Positions 1-8,677 of a DNA stretch of 64,000 nucleotides are shown here, in pieces. Under the pieces are notes generated by a model that saw only the letters and a program-made list of their open reading frames with translations, was not told the origin of the DNA and did no database searches. How positions within the stretch are numbered: position 1 is the stretch's first letter; every line of letters begins with the position of its first letter. The stretch is from NCBI GenBank assembly GCA_045531955.1, contig JAZSFC010000014.1, positions 23,854-87,853 on the forward strand, given 5' to 3'. The position numbers and the translations under genes are program-made. The stretch is from SIG299 sp045531955. GTDB lineage: Bacteria > Bacillota > Clostridia > Lachnospirales > Lachnospiraceae.

Positions 1-1467
1 TTTCCCGGAGTACGTGCTTTACAGGGAGTAGATTTTACTCTGTGTGAAGGAGAAATTCATGCTCTGATGGGTGAAAACGGAGCAGGAAAATCTACCTTGA
101 TTAAGGTCCTTACCGGCGTTTATACCAAGGATGAGGGCGACATCTTTATTAAGGGAACAGAAAAGGCAGTAGCTATCCGTTCTCCACAGGAGGCACAGAA
201 GCTGGGCATCAGCACGGTGTATCAGGAGATTACACTTTGCCCGAATCTTTCTGTAGCTGAAAACATGTACATAGGACGAGGAAGTTCTATGACTCAGAAT
301 TGGAAAAAAATGAATGCAGATGCAGACAAAATTCTGCAGTCTTTAGATATACCGGCAAAAGCAACCCAGCAGCTGGCAAGCTGCTCCCTTGCAGTACAGC
401 AGATGGTGGCGATTGCAAGAGCCGTAGATATGGAGTGTAAGGTTCTTATTTTGGATGAGCCGACTTCTTCCCTGGATGAACAGGAAGTAGAAAAGCTGTT
501 TAAGCTCATGCGTGATTTGAAGAAAAAGGGTGTAGGTATTATTTTCGTTACCCATTTCTTAGATCAGGTGTATGAGGTGTGCGATAAGATTACGGTTCTT
601 CGTGACGGTCAGCTGGTTGGTGAGTATGAAATTGAAAATCTTCCGAGAGTACAGCTGGTATCCAAGATGCTTGGTAAAGATCTGGATGATATGGCTGATA
701 TCAAGGGAGAAGAAGCAGTATATGACAAGGAAGACGCCTCCGATTTAGTATTTGAGGCAGAAGGTCTTTTCAGTGATGCAGGCATTAAACCGTTTAACTT
801 TAATATCAAAAAGGGTGAAGTTAATGGTTTTACCGGCTTACTCGGTTCCGGCCGAAGTGAATGTGTCCGTGCTATTTTCGGTGCTGACAGAGTAATCGGC
901 GGTACGGTAAAGAAGAACGGAAAAACCGTTAAGATTACAAAGCCGATTGAAGCAATGAAGAACGGTATTGCTTATCTGCCGGAAGACAGAAAGCGTGACG
1001 GTATTATAGGCGATCTTTCCGTAAGAGAAAACATTGTGTTGGCGTTGCAGGTAAAGAAGGGCTTCTTCAAGCCATTCACCAAGGCAGAAGCTTATAAGTT
1101 TGCGGATGAGTACATAAAGCTTCTCGGTATTAAGACTGCATCTGCAGACACACCGATTAAGTCCTTATCCGGCGGTAACCAGCAGAAGGTTATTGTTGCC
1201 CGTTGGTTATTAACTCATCCGGAATATCTTATTTTGGATGAACCGACCAGAGGTATTGATATCGGTACAAAAATTGATATTCAGAAGCTGGTATTAAAGC
1301 TAGCTTCCGAAGGTATGAGTATTACCTTTATTTCTTCCGAAACCGATGAAATGCTCCGTACCTGTTCCAGACTTGTAGTTATGAGAGACCGCAAGGTGGT
1401 TGGCGAGCTTTCCGGTGAAGATTTAACTCAGAATATGATTATGAACACAATTGCGGGAGGAGAGTAA
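1..1467 (+). CDS. Sugar ABC transporter ATP-binding protein, YtfR/RbsA type (5' partial)
   Basis: Cytoplasmic ATPase of a pentose/hexose importer with two fused nucleotide-binding domains. The open frame runs in from the left edge without a start, and residues upstream of the first in-window ATG (67) already match the family, so the gene is truncated by the window. Seen: a Walker A (GENGAGKST) at once, Walker B LILDEPTSSLD, a degenerate first signature (CSLAVQQ), and in the second half a canonical LSGGNQQK signature with ILDEPTRGID. A degenerate first half is usual in RbsA/MglA/YtfR proteins. The next two genes are its permeases, and a YtfQ-like binding protein lies at 5.4 kb, so a galactofuranose-type substrate is the best guess; ribose- or galactose-type uptake is the alternative. 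Confidence 0.93.
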   Translation, partial: FPGVRALQGVDFTLCEGEIHALMGENGAGKSTLIKVLTGVYTKDEGDIFIKGTEKAVAIRSPQEAQKLGISTVYQEITLCPNLSVAENMYIGRGSSMTQNWKKMNADADKILQSLDIPAKATQQLASCSLAVQQMVAIARAVDMECKVLILDEPTSSLDEQEVEKLFKLMRDLKKKGVGIIFVTHFLDQVYEVCDKITVLRDGQLVGEYEIENLPRVQLVSKMLGKDLDDMADIKGEEAVYDKEDASDLVFEAEGLFSDAGIKPFNFNIKKGEVNGFTGLLGSGRSECVRAIFGADRVIGGTVKKNGKTVKITKPIEAMKNGIAYLPEDRKRDGIIGDLSVRENIVLALQVKKGFFKPFTKAEAYKFADEYIKLLGIKTASADTPIKSLSGGNQQKVIVARWLLTHPEYLILDEPTRGIDIGTKIDIQKLVLKLASEGMSITFISSETDEMLRTCSRLVVMRDRKVVGELSGEDLTQNMIMNTIAGGE

Positions 1468-1471
1468 ACAT

Positions 1472-2536
1472 ATGAAAAAGAAATTTACATTTAATAAGCA
1501 GCTCTTAATCCCGTTGGCAGCAATTTTACTGCTTACTGTGTTTAACCTGATTGCAGATCCGTCCTTTTTTGCAATCAAGCTGGACCAGAACAGTGCGGGA
1601 GACCCGGTATTATCCGGCAACCTGATTACTATTTTGGACTACGGCTCTGAACTTGCTATTCTTGCCATTGGTATGACTTTGGTTACAGCAGCTACCGGTG
1701 GACAGGACATCAGTGTAGGTGCAACCATTGCCATTGCCGGAAGTGTAATCCTTCGTGTGCTTTGCGGTACCGATTCCAGACCGGAAACCTTACAGGCTCC
1801 GGTAATTGTGGCGTTTTTGGTAGCCTGTGTGGTATCCATGATATTTGGCGCCTTTAACGGTGTCTTGGTAGCCCACTTTAAAATTCAGCCGATGGTAGCA
1901 ACCTTGATTCTATTTACTGCAGGACGTTCCATTGCGGCTTGGATCAATAATAATGAGCTTCCGGTAATCAGCGAACCATCCTTTGCTTATTACGGAAACT
2001 TCATTCCGGGAATTCCGGTTCCGACACCGTTTTTCATTGCGATTATCTGCATGATCATAACAGCATTGGTACTTCGGTTTACTACCCTTGGTCTGTATAC
2101 ACAGTCGGTTGGTATTAATGAAAATTCTTCCAAATTAAACGGTATCAATCCGGTGTTTGTTAAATTTATTACCTTTGTAATTCTTGGTTTATGTGTGGCT
2201 GTCTGCGGTTTGATTAAAGTAAGCCGTATCTCCACCATCAACTATTCGGTTATCGCAAAGGATATTGAAATGGACGCTATTTTGGCAGTTGCCCTTGGTG
2301 GTAATGCCCTTAGCGGCGGTAAGTTTAACATGACGGCATCTATTCTTGGTGCCTATGTAATCCAGTATCTGACCACGACATTGTATAAGTTCCAGGTTCA
2401 GTCCACAGCACTTCCTGCTTACAAGGCAGTGGTGGTTATTATCCTGGTAGTTGCCAGTGCACCGGTGGTAAGAGAATGGGTAGCGGGAGTTTGGAAGAAG
2501 CTTAAAGCAGGACATCAGGTAAAGGAGGCAAACTAG
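1472..2536 (+). CDS. Sugar ABC transporter permease, YtfT-like
   Basis: Inner-membrane permease of the BPD_transp_2 (RbsC-like) family, about 354 residues, with roughly eight to ten hydrophobic segments. The stretch GMTLVTAATGGQDISVGATIAIAG is close to the family signature G-M-T-x-V-x-x-x-G-G-x-D-x-S-V-G, here with Gln before the Asp. I chose the ATG at 1472 because GGGAGGAG at 1456-1463 sits at good spacing; a TTG at 1451 overlaps the ATPase gene and lacks such a site. It is translationally coupled to the upstream ATPase and followed one base later by the second permease, giving the two-permease arrangement typical of ytfT-yjfF. Confidence 0.92.
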   Translation: MKKKFTFNKQLLIPLAAILLLTVFNLIADPSFFAIKLDQNSAGDPVLSGNLITILDYGSELAILAIGMTLVTAATGGQDISVGATIAIAGSVILRVLCGTDSRPETLQAPVIVAFLVACVVSMIFGAFNGVLVAHFKIQPMVATLILFTAGRSIAAWINNNELPVISEPSFAYYGNFIPGIPVPTPFFIAIICMIITALVLRFTTLGLYTQSVGINENSSKLNGINPVFVKFITFVILGLCVAVCGLIKVSRISTINYSVIAKDIEMDAILAVALGGNALSGGKFNMTASILGAYVIQYLTTTLYKFQVQSTALPAYKAVVVIILVVASAPVVREWVAGVWKKLKAGHQVKEAN

Positions 2537-2537
2537 T

Positions 2538-3590
2538 ATGGCGAAGACTAAAAGTAAATCGGCGAACCGTACCGGTTTTGTCGCTAAGATGAGTAACATG
2601 ACAGATACCAATCTGCTTCTTACCATTACTATTGTGGTGTTCTTTGTAATGTATATCGGGGCGATTATTTTCCTCGGTGAAGGCTTTTTAAAGCCACAGA
2701 CGTTCTTAAATATGCTGAATTCCAATGCGGCGCTGATTATTACAGCCTGTGGCATGAGCCTTGTTATGATTACCGGCGGAATCGATATTTCCGTAGGTGG
2801 TGTGGTAGCACTGGTCAGCATGAGCTGTGCGGTTTATTTGGATTATAATGACGGTAATATTTTCGGTGCTATCTTAATTGCGTTGGCTATCGGTTTAGCC
2901 TTTGGTCTGATTCAGGGATTCCTGGTAGCATATCTGGATATCCAGCCGTTTATCGTATCTTTGGCAGGCATGTTCTTTGCCAGAGGTATGACAACCATTG
3001 TAAATACAAAACCGTTTAACGTGGCGCATGAAGCGTTTGTTAAGCTGAAGGACACAAGAATTGTGGTTCCGGGTCTTGGTTCTTATAACCGTCTCGGAAA
3101 ATATGTGGATGCAAAAATTGAAGTCGGCGTTATTGTAGCGCTGTTGATAGTGATTCTTTTGTTCTGTCTCCTCAGATGGACAAAACTCGGCCGTGCGTTT
3201 TATGCAGTAGGCGGCAATATGCAGAGTGCGCTGATGCTTGGCATCAATGTGAAGCAGACCAAATTCCTCTCTCATTTAATTTGTGGTCTTTTGGCAGGTA
3301 TCGGCGGCTTTGTGTACTTTATGCATGTAGGTTCCGGCTCGGCATCCCATGCCAGCGGTATGGAAATGAACGCGATTGCTTCTTCCATCATTGGCGGAAC
3401 GATGCTGACCGGTGGTGTCGGTAATATTGTGGGTACCTTGTTTGGTGTTCTTTCTTTAACCACCATTCAGAATATCGTATCCTCTGCAGGTCTTGACCAG
3501 GCTTGGTGGACAGGAATTACCATTGCCGCAATGCTTTGCCTGTTCCTGGTAATCCAGAGCGTCGTAATGGCAAGAAAGAAGCATAAATAG
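2538..3590 (+). CDS. Sugar ABC transporter permease, YjfF-like
   Basis: Second permease of the importer, 350 residues and polytopic. It carries the signature GMSLVMITGGIDISVGGVVAL near residue 75 and the C-terminal EAA-like region around MEMNAIASSIIGGTMLTGGVGNI. The ATG follows AAAGGAGG at good spacing and begins one base after the preceding stop. Two different permeases fed by one fused ATPase is the composition of E. coli YtfRT-YjfF, which supports assignment to the galactofuranose-type group over RbsC-type systems that use one permease. A hairpin with a T-run follows at 3661. Confidence 0.92.
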   Translation: MAKTKSKSANRTGFVAKMSNMTDTNLLLTITIVVFFVMYIGAIIFLGEGFLKPQTFLNMLNSNAALIITACGMSLVMITGGIDISVGGVVALVSMSCAVYLDYNDGNIFGAILIALAIGLAFGLIQGFLVAYLDIQPFIVSLAGMFFARGMTTIVNTKPFNVAHEAFVKLKDTRIVVPGLGSYNRLGKYVDAKIEVGVIVALLIVILLFCLLRWTKLGRAFYAVGGNMQSALMLGINVKQTKFLSHLICGLLAGIGGFVYFMHVGSGSASHASGMEMNAIASSIIGGTMLTGGVGNIVGTLFGVLSLTTIQNIVSSAGLDQAWWTGITIAAMLCLFLVIQSVVMARKKHK

Positions 3591-3641
3591 GCAGAAATGC
3601 CTAGAAAAAAGCATAAAATGAATAGCTTTTTTCGAAAGTTG

Positions 3642-3650
3642 TGGTATAAT
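3642..3650 (+). promoter_or_regulatory. Extended -10 promoter element upstream of the chemoreceptor
   Basis: TGG directly followed by TATAAT (TATAAT at 3645-3650), an extended -10 without a good -35 at 17-bp spacing. A transcript would start near 3657, just before the hairpin at 3661, and continue to the receptor gene at 3733. Confidence 0.45.
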
Positions 3651-3660
3651 GAAATAAAGA

Positions 3661-3691
3661 GGTAGTCGCAGGCTCCTGTGACTACCTTTTT
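3661..3691 (+). terminator. Intrinsic terminator or attenuator hairpin
   Basis: GGTAGTCGCAGG (3661-3672) pairs with CCTGTGACTACC (3675-3686), with one G-U pair, and is followed by TTTTT. It ends the ABC operon. Because a -10 element lies only 11 bp upstream, it may also attenuate transcription of the downstream receptor gene. Confidence 0.8.
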
Positions 3692-3732
3692 GTTACAATA
3701 AAAATTATTCCGTAAGGAAAGGAGATATCCCT

Positions 3733-5421
3733 ATGAAGAAAGACAAAACAGCAAAAGTACTAAAAACAAAAGGAAAGAAACGGTTCAGCCTCTTCTCCAT
3801 GTTAACAACGATTTCCCTGCTTCCACTGATTTTGTCTGTTGTGATTGTAGGGTTGGTATCACTGTCTATTACCAGAAGCAATTTGGAAAGCAATGCGCAG
3901 AATACGCTGTATGTGGTGGCAAACAATCTTTCCAGATACTGCAAAGAAAACAGTATTAATGCCATTAATGTGGGTGATTATTACGAATATCTGGACAGTT
4001 TAAAAGATAAAAACATTGAAATGGCCATTATCATAGAGGGAACACCAAGTGCAACCTCCATCAAAAATGTAAACGATTACCGCATCAGGGAAATTCCTTG
4101 CGATTCAGCCGATCCAAACAAATTGAATAACGGTTATTTTGATCCTGCAGTAGAAATTGACGGTAAGGTTTACTACGGTTATTATATGCCGTTAGAATAC
4201 GAAGGAAAGATTATCGGTATGACCTTTGCCGGCCAGCTTCAAGACAGTGTAACAGAAGCAACAAACAGCATTATCCTTGCCTTTGTTACGGTGGCAGTGT
4301 TAATGGTGGTGCTGTTTGCAGCAATTACCTTTATTTTTACCCGTGGTCTGTTAAAGTCCGTAAAAGTAATCGGCAGGAGTGTAAATGCGCTGGCTCAGGG
4401 CGATGTAAGCGAACAAAAAACGAGAAGCAGTTCCGTAAAAGAAATGAATACCCTGTTGGAAGATACCAAGCAGATGCAGGAGAATCTTTCCGGCATTATC
4501 GGAAATGTACAATCTGTTTCTGACCGGTTGGTAGGAAACATAGAGGATGTTACTTCGTTAAGCAGCAGTAGTGCGGGCAGAGCCCAGGAAATTACCCGTT
4601 CCATGGATGAGCTCACAGCAGCTACTGTCGGAATGGCAGAGCATGTGCAGAGTATCAACATGCAGATGTTGGAAATCGGTACATATGTAAATGATATTTC
4701 ATCCAATGTAGATCAGTTATACAACAGCTCTGAGCATATTTTGCAGGCAAACAATGCGGCAAAGGTTGCCATGGTTGATATCATGAACAGCAGTAATAAG
4801 TCTGTAGAAGCGGTATCGGACATTGCATCCCAGATTACGGAAACCAATGATTCTATTGCTGAAATTGATAAAGCAGTGCAGTTAATTTTAGACATTTCCG
4901 AGCAGACCAATCTACTTTCCTTAAATGCCTCCATCGAGGCGGCAAGAGCAGGCGAAGCGGGCAGAGGATTTGCGGTAGTAGCAGAAGAAATCCGCCATCT
5001 TTCCGAGCAGAGTGCGGAAGGCGCAGAAATGATTAAAAACCTTGCAAAAACCATTACGGAAAAATCCGGCCGGTCCGCAGAACTGGCTGAAGGCATCCGT
5101 GGTCTTATTGTGGAAGAGCAGGAAAGCGTTTTAAATACACAGCAAAAGTACGAAGAGCTCAGCAACAGCATTAATCAATCCGTAGAAGAGATTAAAGCAA
5201 TTGCAGAAAAGACAGACAATCTTACCGATTCCAAGGAAAAGGTAATTGAAGATGTACAGAGCTTAAGTGCCATCAGTGAAGAAAATGCGGCAAGTAATCA
5301 GGAAGTAAGTGCTAACGTAACGGAAATCATTGCAGAAGTCCAGATGGTAAATGAGCACTGCGAAAAGATGAGTGAAATGGCAGGAAAACTGGAAGAATCC
5401 GTGGCATATTTCCATAACTAG
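3733..5421 (+). CDS. Methyl-accepting chemotaxis protein
   Basis: Transmembrane chemoreceptor of 562 residues. In order: a basic cytoplasmic N-terminus, a TM helix at about 24-48, an extracellular single-Cache-like sensor (about 50-165, with ...GYYMPLEYEGKIIGMTFAGQ...), a second TM helix at about 175-200, a HAMP-like region, and a long helical signalling domain. The conserved hairpin tip EQTNLLSLNASIEAARAGE is intact, with flanking Ala/Glu/Gln-rich methylation helices. It sits between sugar-transporter permeases and a sugar-binding lipoprotein, so it may sense that sugar directly or through the binding protein (inference). AAGGAAAGGAG precedes the ATG. Confidence 0.94.
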   Translation: MKKDKTAKVLKTKGKKRFSLFSMLTTISLLPLILSVVIVGLVSLSITRSNLESNAQNTLYVVANNLSRYCKENSINAINVGDYYEYLDSLKDKNIEMAIIIEGTPSATSIKNVNDYRIREIPCDSADPNKLNNGYFDPAVEIDGKVYYGYYMPLEYEGKIIGMTFAGQLQDSVTEATNSIILAFVTVAVLMVVLFAAITFIFTRGLLKSVKVIGRSVNALAQGDVSEQKTRSSSVKEMNTLLEDTKQMQENLSGIIGNVQSVSDRLVGNIEDVTSLSSSSAGRAQEITRSMDELTAATVGMAEHVQSINMQMLEIGTYVNDISSNVDQLYNSSEHILQANNAAKVAMVDIMNSSNKSVEAVSDIASQITETNDSIAEIDKAVQLILDISEQTNLLSLNASIEAARAGEAGRGFAVVAEEIRHLSEQSAEGAEMIKNLAKTITEKSGRSAELAEGIRGLIVEEQESVLNTQQKYEELSNSINQSVEEIKAIAEKTDNLTDSKEKVIEDVQSLSAISEENAASNQEVSANVTEIIAEVQMVNEHCEKMSEMAGKLEESVAYFHN

Positions 5422-5450
5422 TTTAACTGTACAACAGAAGGGAAGTTACA

Positions 5451-6539
5451 GTGAAAAAATATCTTATATTTTTAGCAGCTGCTATGCTGTGTCTGGCAGC
5501 AGCTTGCAATCAGCCTTCTGTTGAGCAGAAGGAAGAACTTGCAGAGGACTATATTTTAATCGGATTTTCCCAGCTTGGTGCAGAGTCCGACTGGCGCAGT
5601 GCCAATACGGAATCCATGAAATCCACGTTCACTGCAGCTAACGGGTATGAATTAATTTTTGAAGACGGGCAGCAAAAGAAGTCCAATCAGATTACGGCAA
5701 TCCGTACCTTTATCCAGCAGGAAGTAGACTACATTGTGCTGGCACCGGTTACGGAAACCGGCTGGGATACGGTGTTACAGGAAGCAAAGGATGCCGGAAT
5801 TCCGGTAATTATTGTAGACCGTATGGTAGATGTGGATGATGAAACTTTGTTTACCAGCTGGGTTGGTTCCAACTTTGAACTGGAAGGCAAAAAAGTAACG
5901 GAATGGCTGCACCGGTATACCGAAGCATGCGGAATACAGCCGGAAGAAATTAATATTGTTAATATTCAGGGAACCATCGGAGCTTCCGCACAAATAGGCA
6001 GAACAAAGGCCTTGGCGGATGCTGCAAAGGAACACGGCTGGAATCTGCTGGCGGAGATGTCCGGAGATTTCACCCAGGCAAAAGGCCGTGAGGTCATGGA
6101 ATATTTGCTTACAGAGTATGAAAATATTAATGTGGTTTATTGTGAAAATGACCACGAAGCCTTGGGTGCAATTGAGGCAATCGAAGCAGCAGGGAAAACC
6201 GTAGGCTCAGATATTGCAAACGGCGAGATTATGGTTCTTGCTTTTGATGGTATTAACGATGAAGCAGTAGCATATTTAAAAGAAGGAAAAATCACCTGCA
6301 TTGCAGAGTGTAATCCTCTTCACGGACCAAGAGTAAAAGCAATTATTGACCAGCTGGAGGCAGGAAGAGTACCGGGAAAGCTCAACTTTGTTGAAGAAGG
6401 CTTTTCCAGCGCAGATACCACAGTGTCTTCTCTTGTGATAGACGGACAGGTATATGGAGTAATATTAGTGGAAAAAACAGAACCTGTGACAGAGCCGGAA
6501 GTTCCGGAATCGGAGCAGGAAGAAAATCAGCAGGAATAA
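5451..6539 (+). CDS. YtfQ-like sugar-binding lipoprotein
   Basis: Periplasmic-binding-protein type 1 fold, 362 residues, secreted and lipid-anchored. The signal peptide ends in a lipobox (LCLAAAC) with Cys at about 19. The mature part opens IGFSQLGAESDWR, followed by DGQQKKSNQITAIRTFIQQ, IVLAPVTETGWD and VDRMVD, closely following E. coli YtfQ, the galactofuranose-binding protein. The C-terminus is a Glu/Pro tail. GTG start with GAAGGGA about 8 bp upstream. It lies after the chemoreceptor, not before the ATPase gene, so it could be the main binding protein, a second copy, or a receptor partner; the gene upstream of the ATPase is outside the window. Confidence 0.9.
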   Translation: MKKYLIFLAAAMLCLAAACNQPSVEQKEELAEDYILIGFSQLGAESDWRSANTESMKSTFTAANGYELIFEDGQQKKSNQITAIRTFIQQEVDYIVLAPVTETGWDTVLQEAKDAGIPVIIVDRMVDVDDETLFTSWVGSNFELEGKKVTEWLHRYTEACGIQPEEINIVNIQGTIGASAQIGRTKALADAAKEHGWNLLAEMSGDFTQAKGREVMEYLLTEYENINVVYCENDHEALGAIEAIEAAGKTVGSDIANGEIMVLAFDGINDEAVAYLKEGKITCIAECNPLHGPRVKAIIDQLEAGRVPGKLNFVEEGFSSADTTVSSLVIDGQVYGVILVEKTEPVTEPEVPESEQEENQQE

Positions 6540-6546
6540 AAATTGG

Positions 6547-6612
6547 AAACCTTTATAAAAGGGGCGTCATAGATACGGTATGGCAGTTTCTTTTATAAAG
6601 GTTTTTATTTTT
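6547..6612 (+). terminator. Intrinsic terminator after the binding-protein gene
   Basis: A 15-bp stem (6547-6561 with 6590-6604, AAACCTTTATAAAAG against its complement) encloses a 28-nt loop and is followed by a T-rich tract at 6602-6612. Confidence 0.8.
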
Positions 6613-6694
6613 TACGCTTTTATGATAAAATTTTTTCAAATGTTGAATCTTTTTTGAAACAGGATTCGTTATATAGAATGAGAGCAGACGGGAG

Positions 6695-7219
6695 GTGGAG
6701 AAAATCGATTCGAAAGAAAACTTTATAAGGTTGGTCAGACAGTATCAGAATCTGGTTTTTTCCATTTGTCTTAAGCTCACCGGAGATTATTTTGCTGCTG
6801 AGGATCTGACCCAGGAAACTTTTCTTTCTGCTTACCGCCATATAGAGCAGTTTGACGGACAGGAAGAAAAAGCGTGGCTGTGCCGCATCGCAAGTAATAA
6901 ATGTGTGGATTACCTGCGGAAGGCGGAACGGAGAGCAGTTCCTGTATCGGAAGAAGAATTTCCGGAGCAGGTTAGCGCACCGCAGGAAGAACCTCTTAGC
7001 CGGGTTCTGAATCAGGAACTTCTTGCGGAGGTTGCATCAGCTTGCCAAGAGTTAAAACCACCATACCGGGAGGTGGCGGAGGCTCATTTTGTCCGGGGAA
7101 AGCCGGCAGCAGAAATTGCAGAAGAAACCGGAACCGGTATCAATACCGTAAAAACACACATCCGTCGGGCAAGGGAATTGCTCAAAAAATCATTGGGAAA
7201 GGAGCTGCTGGGAGAATGA
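6695..7219 (+). CDS. ECF-type RNA polymerase sigma factor
   Basis: About 174 residues. Region 2 is clear (YQNLVFSICLKLTGDYFAAEDLTQETFLSAYRHI, containing the DLTQETF core-binding motif), as is region 4 with a C-terminal HTH (REVAEAHFVRGKPAAEIAEETGTGINTVKTHIRRARELLKK). No ATG is in frame at the right place. GTG at 6695 overlaps the only ribosome site (GGGAGGTGGAG, 6690-6700), so real initiation may be at a non-standard codon such as ATC at 6704. The stop overlaps the next gene's ATG (ATGA), the coupling expected of a sigma/anti-sigma pair. Regulon unknown; the neighbours suggest envelope stress. Confidence 0.88.
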   Translation: MEKIDSKENFIRLVRQYQNLVFSICLKLTGDYFAAEDLTQETFLSAYRHIEQFDGQEEKAWLCRIASNKCVDYLRKAERRAVPVSEEEFPEQVSAPQEEPLSRVLNQELLAEVASACQELKPPYREVAEAHFVRGKPAAEIAEETGTGINTVKTHIRRARELLKKSLGKELLGE

Positions 7220-7704
7220 TAGAAAAGTTAAATTACATATCGGATGACGAACTGGAACGCCTGATACATTACGTAGAGCAGGAAGAGCTGGTAGCAGCAC
7301 CTCCTGATTTGATGGAACACATTTTGGAAGCGATAGAATTATCAATGCCGATGACTCCGGTAAAAAATAGCAGGACGAAGAAAAAAGAGTTCACGGCGTA
7401 CTGTTTCAGGGTGATTACCTCTGTGGCAGCAGCGGTGGTGCTGGTGTTCTTGTTGCCACATCTGACGGAGTGGATGAATTTAAACGGAACGGTATCCTCA
7501 GAGCTTTTCTCTAAGAGCGAAGTTGTGCAGACAGTGCCGAGCAAAGAAGAGATAGTGTCAACCAACGCTGTGCCAAGGAAAGAAGAGGTAGTGGCGGAGA
7601 AAACGGTGCCAAGGAAAGAAGAAGTGTTAGATGACACCGGATTTTTTGAAAAGGTAATCAGTGACACTGCAGAATGGTTGAAAAAAGAGAAAAACAGGGA
7701 ATGA
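7216..7704 (+). CDS. Probable membrane anti-sigma factor
   Basis: About 162 residues starting at the ATG overlapping the sigma stop. N-terminal cytoplasmic segment (about 1-60, acidic, no HxxxCxxC zinc motif), one TM helix at about 62-82 (SVAAAVVLVFLLPHL), then an extracytoplasmic tail with three imperfect copies of a VPxKEE unit, and an amphipathic C-terminus. Function is inferred from coupling to the ECF sigma gene and topology; I cannot name a family. The reading frame stays open upstream to 7042, but that part is the shadow of sigma region 4. Confidence 0.7.
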   Translation: MIEKLNYISDDELERLIHYVEQEELVAAPPDLMEHILEAIELSMPMTPVKNSRTKKKEFTAYCFRVITSVAAAVVLVFLLPHLTEWMNLNGTVSSELFSKSEVVQTVPSKEEIVSTNAVPRKEEVVAEKTVPRKEEVLDDTGFFEKVISDTAEWLKKEKNRE

Positions 7705-7741
7705 CATGTTACTAACTAATATTAAACATAGGGAGGTTCTT

Positions 7742-8272
7742 ATGAAACAACAGAAAAAGAGCAAATTTTTTACTTTTATATTTTCCTTTATTCCGGGAGC
7801 AGCGGAAATGTACATGGGCTTTATGAGGCAGGGCGTTAGCCTTATGGCAGTTTTTGCCCTGAGTATTGTAGGCATGGCATGCAGCTTACAAGCGCTTTTT
7901 TGTCCGGTAATGATTTTAGTCTGGTTTTATGGCTTCTTCCATGCCAGAAATATTGCCGCATTATCAGAGGATAATTTTATGGCACTTTCTGATTCTTTTA
8001 TTTGGGAAGGACTCATGGAAGAAAAAGGATTCAAGATTTCCAGTCCGACCATCCGCAAGTGGGCCGCAGGCTTTCTTATTGTGATTGGTGCAGGCCTTTT
8101 ATGGGATAACCTTTCAGGTATCGCTTATAATCTGATTCCGAACCGATACTGGGATCTAATCTATCCGATTGTGAACCGCATTCCGGAAGTAGTCATTGCA
8201 GTGTTGATTATCATTATCGGTTTCAAACTGATTGCGGGCAAAAAGGAGGAACTCCATGGAGACGAAAGATAA
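7742..8272 (+). CDS. Multi-pass membrane protein, function unknown
   Basis: 176 residues with about four hydrophobic segments. The N-terminal part (FFTFIFSFIPGAAEMYMGFMRQGVSLM) resembles the first hairpin of TM2-like small membrane proteins; the C-terminal two helices resemble LiaI-type segments. ATG at 7742 follows GGGAGG; the frame opens earlier at 7706 but has no ribosome site there. It overlaps the next gene by 17 bp and is probably in the sigma operon, so a role in envelope homeostasis is plausible but unproven. Confidence 0.6.
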   Translation: MKQQKKSKFFTFIFSFIPGAAEMYMGFMRQGVSLMAVFALSIVGMACSLQALFCPVMILVWFYGFFHARNIAALSEDNFMALSDSFIWEGLMEEKGFKISSPTIRKWAAGFLIVIGAGLLWDNLSGIAYNLIPNRYWDLIYPIVNRIPEVVIAVLIIIIGFKLIAGKKEELHGDER

Positions 8273-8585
8273 TGCTGTAACAACATACCGTTCCCACCGG
8301 GTTGGCTCTGTAACTGCCGGCATCAGTATGATAGGGTATGGGGTGATGTTTTTGCTTCACCTGTTCTTTGATATGGTGGAGTATCAGATGATGTTTTCCC
8401 TGTGGCCGGTGATGCTGATTTTACTGGGATTGGAGTTGCTGATTTCCAACTTTTCCACAAAAAAGATTGTGTATGATAAAGCAGCAATATTTCTGCTGAT
8501 TTTGATGACTTTCTTTGCCATTGGCATGGCGGTGGCGGATTTGTGCTTCCGCTGGGCAGAGCTTCAGATGTGGAGATATTATTAG
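8256..8585 (+). CDS. Small LiaI/LiaF-like membrane protein
   Basis: 109 residues with three hydrophobic helices (VGSVTAGISMIGYGVMFLLHLFF; MFSLWPVMLILLGLELLI; AAIFLLILMTFFAIGMAVADL). The WPVxLILLGLELL segment is typical of the TM module in LiaI/LiaF-type envelope-stress proteins. AAAAGGAGG precedes the ATG, which lies inside the end of the previous gene. Last gene of the probable sigma operon; no clear terminator follows before the promoter at 8643. Confidence 0.6.
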   Translation: METKDNAVTTYRSHRVGSVTAGISMIGYGVMFLLHLFFDMVEYQMMFSLWPVMLILLGLELLISNFSTKKIVYDKAAIFLLILMTFFAIGMAVADLCFRWAELQMWRYY

Positions 8586-8642
8586 TTTGACAAGCTGACA
8601 GAGCATCACTTTAATGAATTACAGAATTTTTGTGAAAAAGTA

Positions 8643-8671
8643 TTGACAAATAAAGGAAAATAATATATAAC
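8643..8671 (+). promoter_or_regulatory. Sigma-A promoter for the structured RNA / polyamine operon
   Basis: TTGACA (8643-8648), 17-bp spacer, TATAAC (8666-8671). The perfect -35 and ideal spacing make this one of the strongest promoters in the window. Start expected near 8678, about 430 nt upstream of the speA ATG. Confidence 0.8.
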
Positions 8672-8677
8672 TTAATT

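Noticed and set aside
2189..2821. 210-codon minus-strand frame across the two permease genes
   Set aside because: It spans both permeases antisense with no ribosome site; the plus-strand genes explain the openness.
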